From: an uncultured Bacteroides sp.
GTDB lineage: Bacteria > Bacteroidota > Bacteroidia > Bacteroidales > Bacteroidaceae
Assembly (NCBI GenBank): GCA_905197435.1
Contig: CAJJYX010000163.1
Location: forward strand, 1 to 7,263
DNA: 7,263 nucleotides
Direction: 5' to 3'
Part shown: in pieces, positions 5,871-7,263 of the stretch
Numbering within the stretch: position 1 is the stretch's first letter
Layout: each line of letters begins with the position of its first letter
Made by a program: the position numbers and the translations under genes
Notes under the pieces: model-generated
What the model was told of the DNA's origin: nothing
Database searches by the model: none
The model's input: only the letters and a program-made list of their open reading frames with translations

Positions 5871-7154
5871 ATGACAGAAACGGAGAGACGGCAGATTATT
5901 GCTTTAGTCAAATCTGAAGTGATTCCTGCTATTGGTTGTACAGAACCTATAGCTGTAGCTTTGTGTGTAGCGAAGGCTACGGAAGTATTGGGTAAGCGTC
6001 CCGAAAAGATAACTGTATTGTTGAGTACCAATATCCTGAAGAATGCAATGGGGGTGGGCATTCCCGGTACGGGAATGATTGGATTACCGATTGCTGTGTC
6101 ACTTGGAGCTCTGATCGGTAAGTCGGCATATCAATTAGAAGTGTTGAAAGACAGTACCCCTGATGCCGTGAAAGAAGGAAAGCGCTTTATAGATGAAAAA
6201 CGAATTCATATATCATTGAAAAACGACATAGAGGAGAAACTCTATATAGAAGTATGTTGTGAAGCCGGTGCCGATAAAGCGACTGCCATTATTGCCGGTG
6301 GGCATACTTGTTTTACCTATATAACGCGTAACGGTGACATTCTGTTGGACAAACAAACCGTCTCTTGCACCGAAGCGGATGATAACATATTGGATTTGAC
6401 TTTACGCAAAGTGTATGACTTCGCCATGACTGCCCCATTAGACGATATCCGTTTTATCCTTGATACGGCACGGCTGAACAAGGCTGCCGCCGAACGTTCC
6501 TTCGAAGGTGAATACGGTCATGGCTTGGGTAAAATCCTACGTGGTACTTACGAACACCGGATTATGGGTGACAGTGTTTTCTCTCATATTCTTTCTTATA
6601 CTTCCGGTGCATGTGATGCCCGTATGGCCGGTGCCATGATTCCGGTAATGAGCAATTCCGGCAGTGGCAATCAAGGGATATCCGCCACCCTTCCCGTACT
6701 GGTCTATGCCGAAGAGAACGGGAAATCAGAAGAAGAATTGATTCGTGCCTTGATGTTGAGCCATTTGACAGTAATCTATATTAAGCAGAGTTTAGGCCGT
6801 TTATCTGCCTTGTGTGGTTGTGTGGTTGCTGCCACGGGGTCCAGTTGCGGTATAACTTGGCTGATGGGAGGTACTTATGAGCAAGTGGCATATGCTGTAC
6901 AGAACATGATTGCCAATCTTACCGGAATGATTTGTGACGGTGCCAAACCCAGTTGTGCATTGAAAGTAACTACCGGGGTTTCAACCGCAGTGCTTTCAGC
7001 CATCATGGCCATGGAAAACCGTTGTGTAACTTCTGTAGAAGGTATTATTGATGAGGATGTGGACCAGAGTATCCGTAATCTGACCACAATTGGTTCTAAA
7101 GGAATGAATGAAACGGATAAATTGGTATTGGAGATAATGACAAGTAAGAATTGA
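5871..7154 (+). CDS. L-cysteine desulfidase family protein (UPF0597, CyuA/CdsB-like)
   Basis: The family includes E. coli CyuA (YhaM) and Methanocaldococcus CdsB, oxygen-sensitive [4Fe-4S] enzymes that split L-cysteine into pyruvate, ammonia and sulfide. It is distantly related to iron-sulfur L-serine dehydratases. The 427-residue length is normal. Conserved pieces are VIPAIGCTEPIAVA at 17-30 with C23, GVGIPGTGMIGLPIA at 61-75, AGGHTCFTY at 142-150, MSNSGSGNQGISATLPV at 260-276, a cysteine cluster C315/C317/C326, and TGMICDGAKPSCALK at 351-365 with C355 and C362. C23, one cysteine of the middle cluster and C355 are likely cluster ligands by analogy with CdsB. The protein is cytosolic, with no signal peptide. 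It has its own -7 box and ends just before a long hairpin, so it seems to be a single-gene unit. No cysteine transporter or regulator is adjacent, unlike the E. coli cyuPA pair. Serine or another small substrate remains possible. Confidence 0.88.
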   Translation: MTETERRQIIALVKSEVIPAIGCTEPIAVALCVAKATEVLGKRPEKITVLLSTNILKNAMGVGIPGTGMIGLPIAVSLGALIGKSAYQLEVLKDSTPDAVKEGKRFIDEKRIHISLKNDIEEKLYIEVCCEAGADKATAIIAGGHTCFTYITRNGDILLDKQTVSCTEADDNILDLTLRKVYDFAMTAPLDDIRFILDTARLNKAAAERSFEGEYGHGLGKILRGTYEHRIMGDSVFSHILSYTSGACDARMAGAMIPVMSNSGSGNQGISATLPVLVYAEENGKSEEELIRALMLSHLTVIYIKQSLGRLSALCGCVVAATGSSCGITWLMGGTYEQVAYAVQNMIANLTGMICDGAKPSCALKVTTGVSTAVLSAIMAMENRCVTSVEGIIDEDVDQSIRNLTTIGSKGMNETDKLVLEIMTSKN

Positions 7155-7230
7155 AAATAGAAAGTGGAAAGATGAAAACCGCTGTGCAATGTACTGCGTA
7201 GTAATTTTCACCTTTCCACTTTCTTATTTT
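7154..7230. terminator. Long hairpin, probable bidirectional terminator
   Basis: The arm AGAAAGTGGAAAGATGAAAA (7159-7178) pairs with TTTTCACCTTTCCACTTTCT (7205-7224) with a single A-C mismatch over 20 bp. With a one-base bulge the pairing extends outward through AAAAT (7154-7158) and ATTTT (7226-7230). The loop is 26 nt. T-runs leave the stem on both strands, and genes converge on it from both sides, which fits a shared terminator. The GGAAAG-type arms also resemble dispersed intergenic inverted repeats I recall from Bacteroides genomes; that link is unverified. Confidence 0.75.
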
Positions 7231-7231
7231 T

Positions 7232-7263
7232 TTAGTGGCGGCATCCACCTCCACATTCATGGT
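7232..7263 (-). CDS. 3' end of a converging gene with a Cys/Gly/His-rich tail (partial)
   Basis: Read on the minus strand from the right edge, the bases give HECGGGCRH followed by a TAA stop at 7232-7234. The stop sits immediately beside the convergent hairpin, exactly where a gene end is expected. The short CxxxC-bearing tail with flanking histidines looks like a metal-binding C-terminus, such as those seen on some SlyD-type isomerases or iron-sulfur-related proteins. Nine residues are too few to name the family. The reading frame is inferred from the tail composition and the hairpin position only. Confidence 0.4.
   Translation of the reverse strand, partial: HECGGGCRH

Noticed and set aside
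1..7263. Search for CRISPR arrays, tRNA or rRNA genes, insertion sequences, phage or defence genes
   Set aside because: No repeated spacer arrays, RNA gene signatures, transposase motifs or defence-protein motifs were seen on either strand; the content is ordinary chromosomal genes.

Overview
The window looks like chromosomal DNA of a gut Bacteroides or a close Bacteroidales relative. The supporting signs are start codons preceded by A/T-rich sequence rather than a Shine-Dalgarno motif, TAnnTTTG-type -7 promoter boxes, a lipoprotein whose Cys is followed by an acidic SDDND stretch, and protein sequences of strongly Bacteroides character. This assignment rests on recall of sequence character, not on a search.

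Layout. Positions 1 to about 190 encode, on the + strand, an internal piece of what looks like an alpha-2-macroglobulin-family protein. This piece abuts the truncated 3' end of a minus-strand Nudix hydrolase gene, and the hand-over falls at a HindIII hexamer (186-191), so the left edge is probably a chimera or a rearrangement. From 4185 down to the left runs a tight minus-strand operon with gaps of 18, 14 and 12 bp: aroC (chorismate synthase), an M20 metallodipeptidase, anmK (anhydro-N-acetylmuramic acid kinase) and the truncated Nudix hydrolase. A 373-bp divergent intergenic region (4186-4558) holds a well-formed Bacteroides promoter facing right, a weaker candidate facing left, and a 20-bp tandem direct repeat. 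To the right are a DUF4925-type lipoprotein gene, a strong intrinsic terminator, a -7 box directly after it, and an L-cysteine desulfidase (UPF0597/CyuA) family gene. That gene ends at a long hairpin that probably terminates transcription in both directions. The last 32 bases are the 3' end of a converging minus-strand gene with a Cys/Gly/His-rich tail.

How the genes relate. The left operon mixes aromatic biosynthesis (AroC), peptide turnover (M20 dipeptidase), peptidoglycan sugar salvage (AnmK) and nucleotide-derivative hydrolysis (Nudix). Dipeptidase and AnmK could both act on recycled cell-wall material, but this is inferred from adjacency only. The lipoprotein and the desulfidase appear to be separate transcription units. 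I see no phage, insertion sequence, CRISPR, RNA gene or defence system, and no convincing novel multi-gene system. The points most worth a second look are the left-edge junction, the intergenic tandem repeat, the altered AnmK motif and the uncharacterised lipoprotein.
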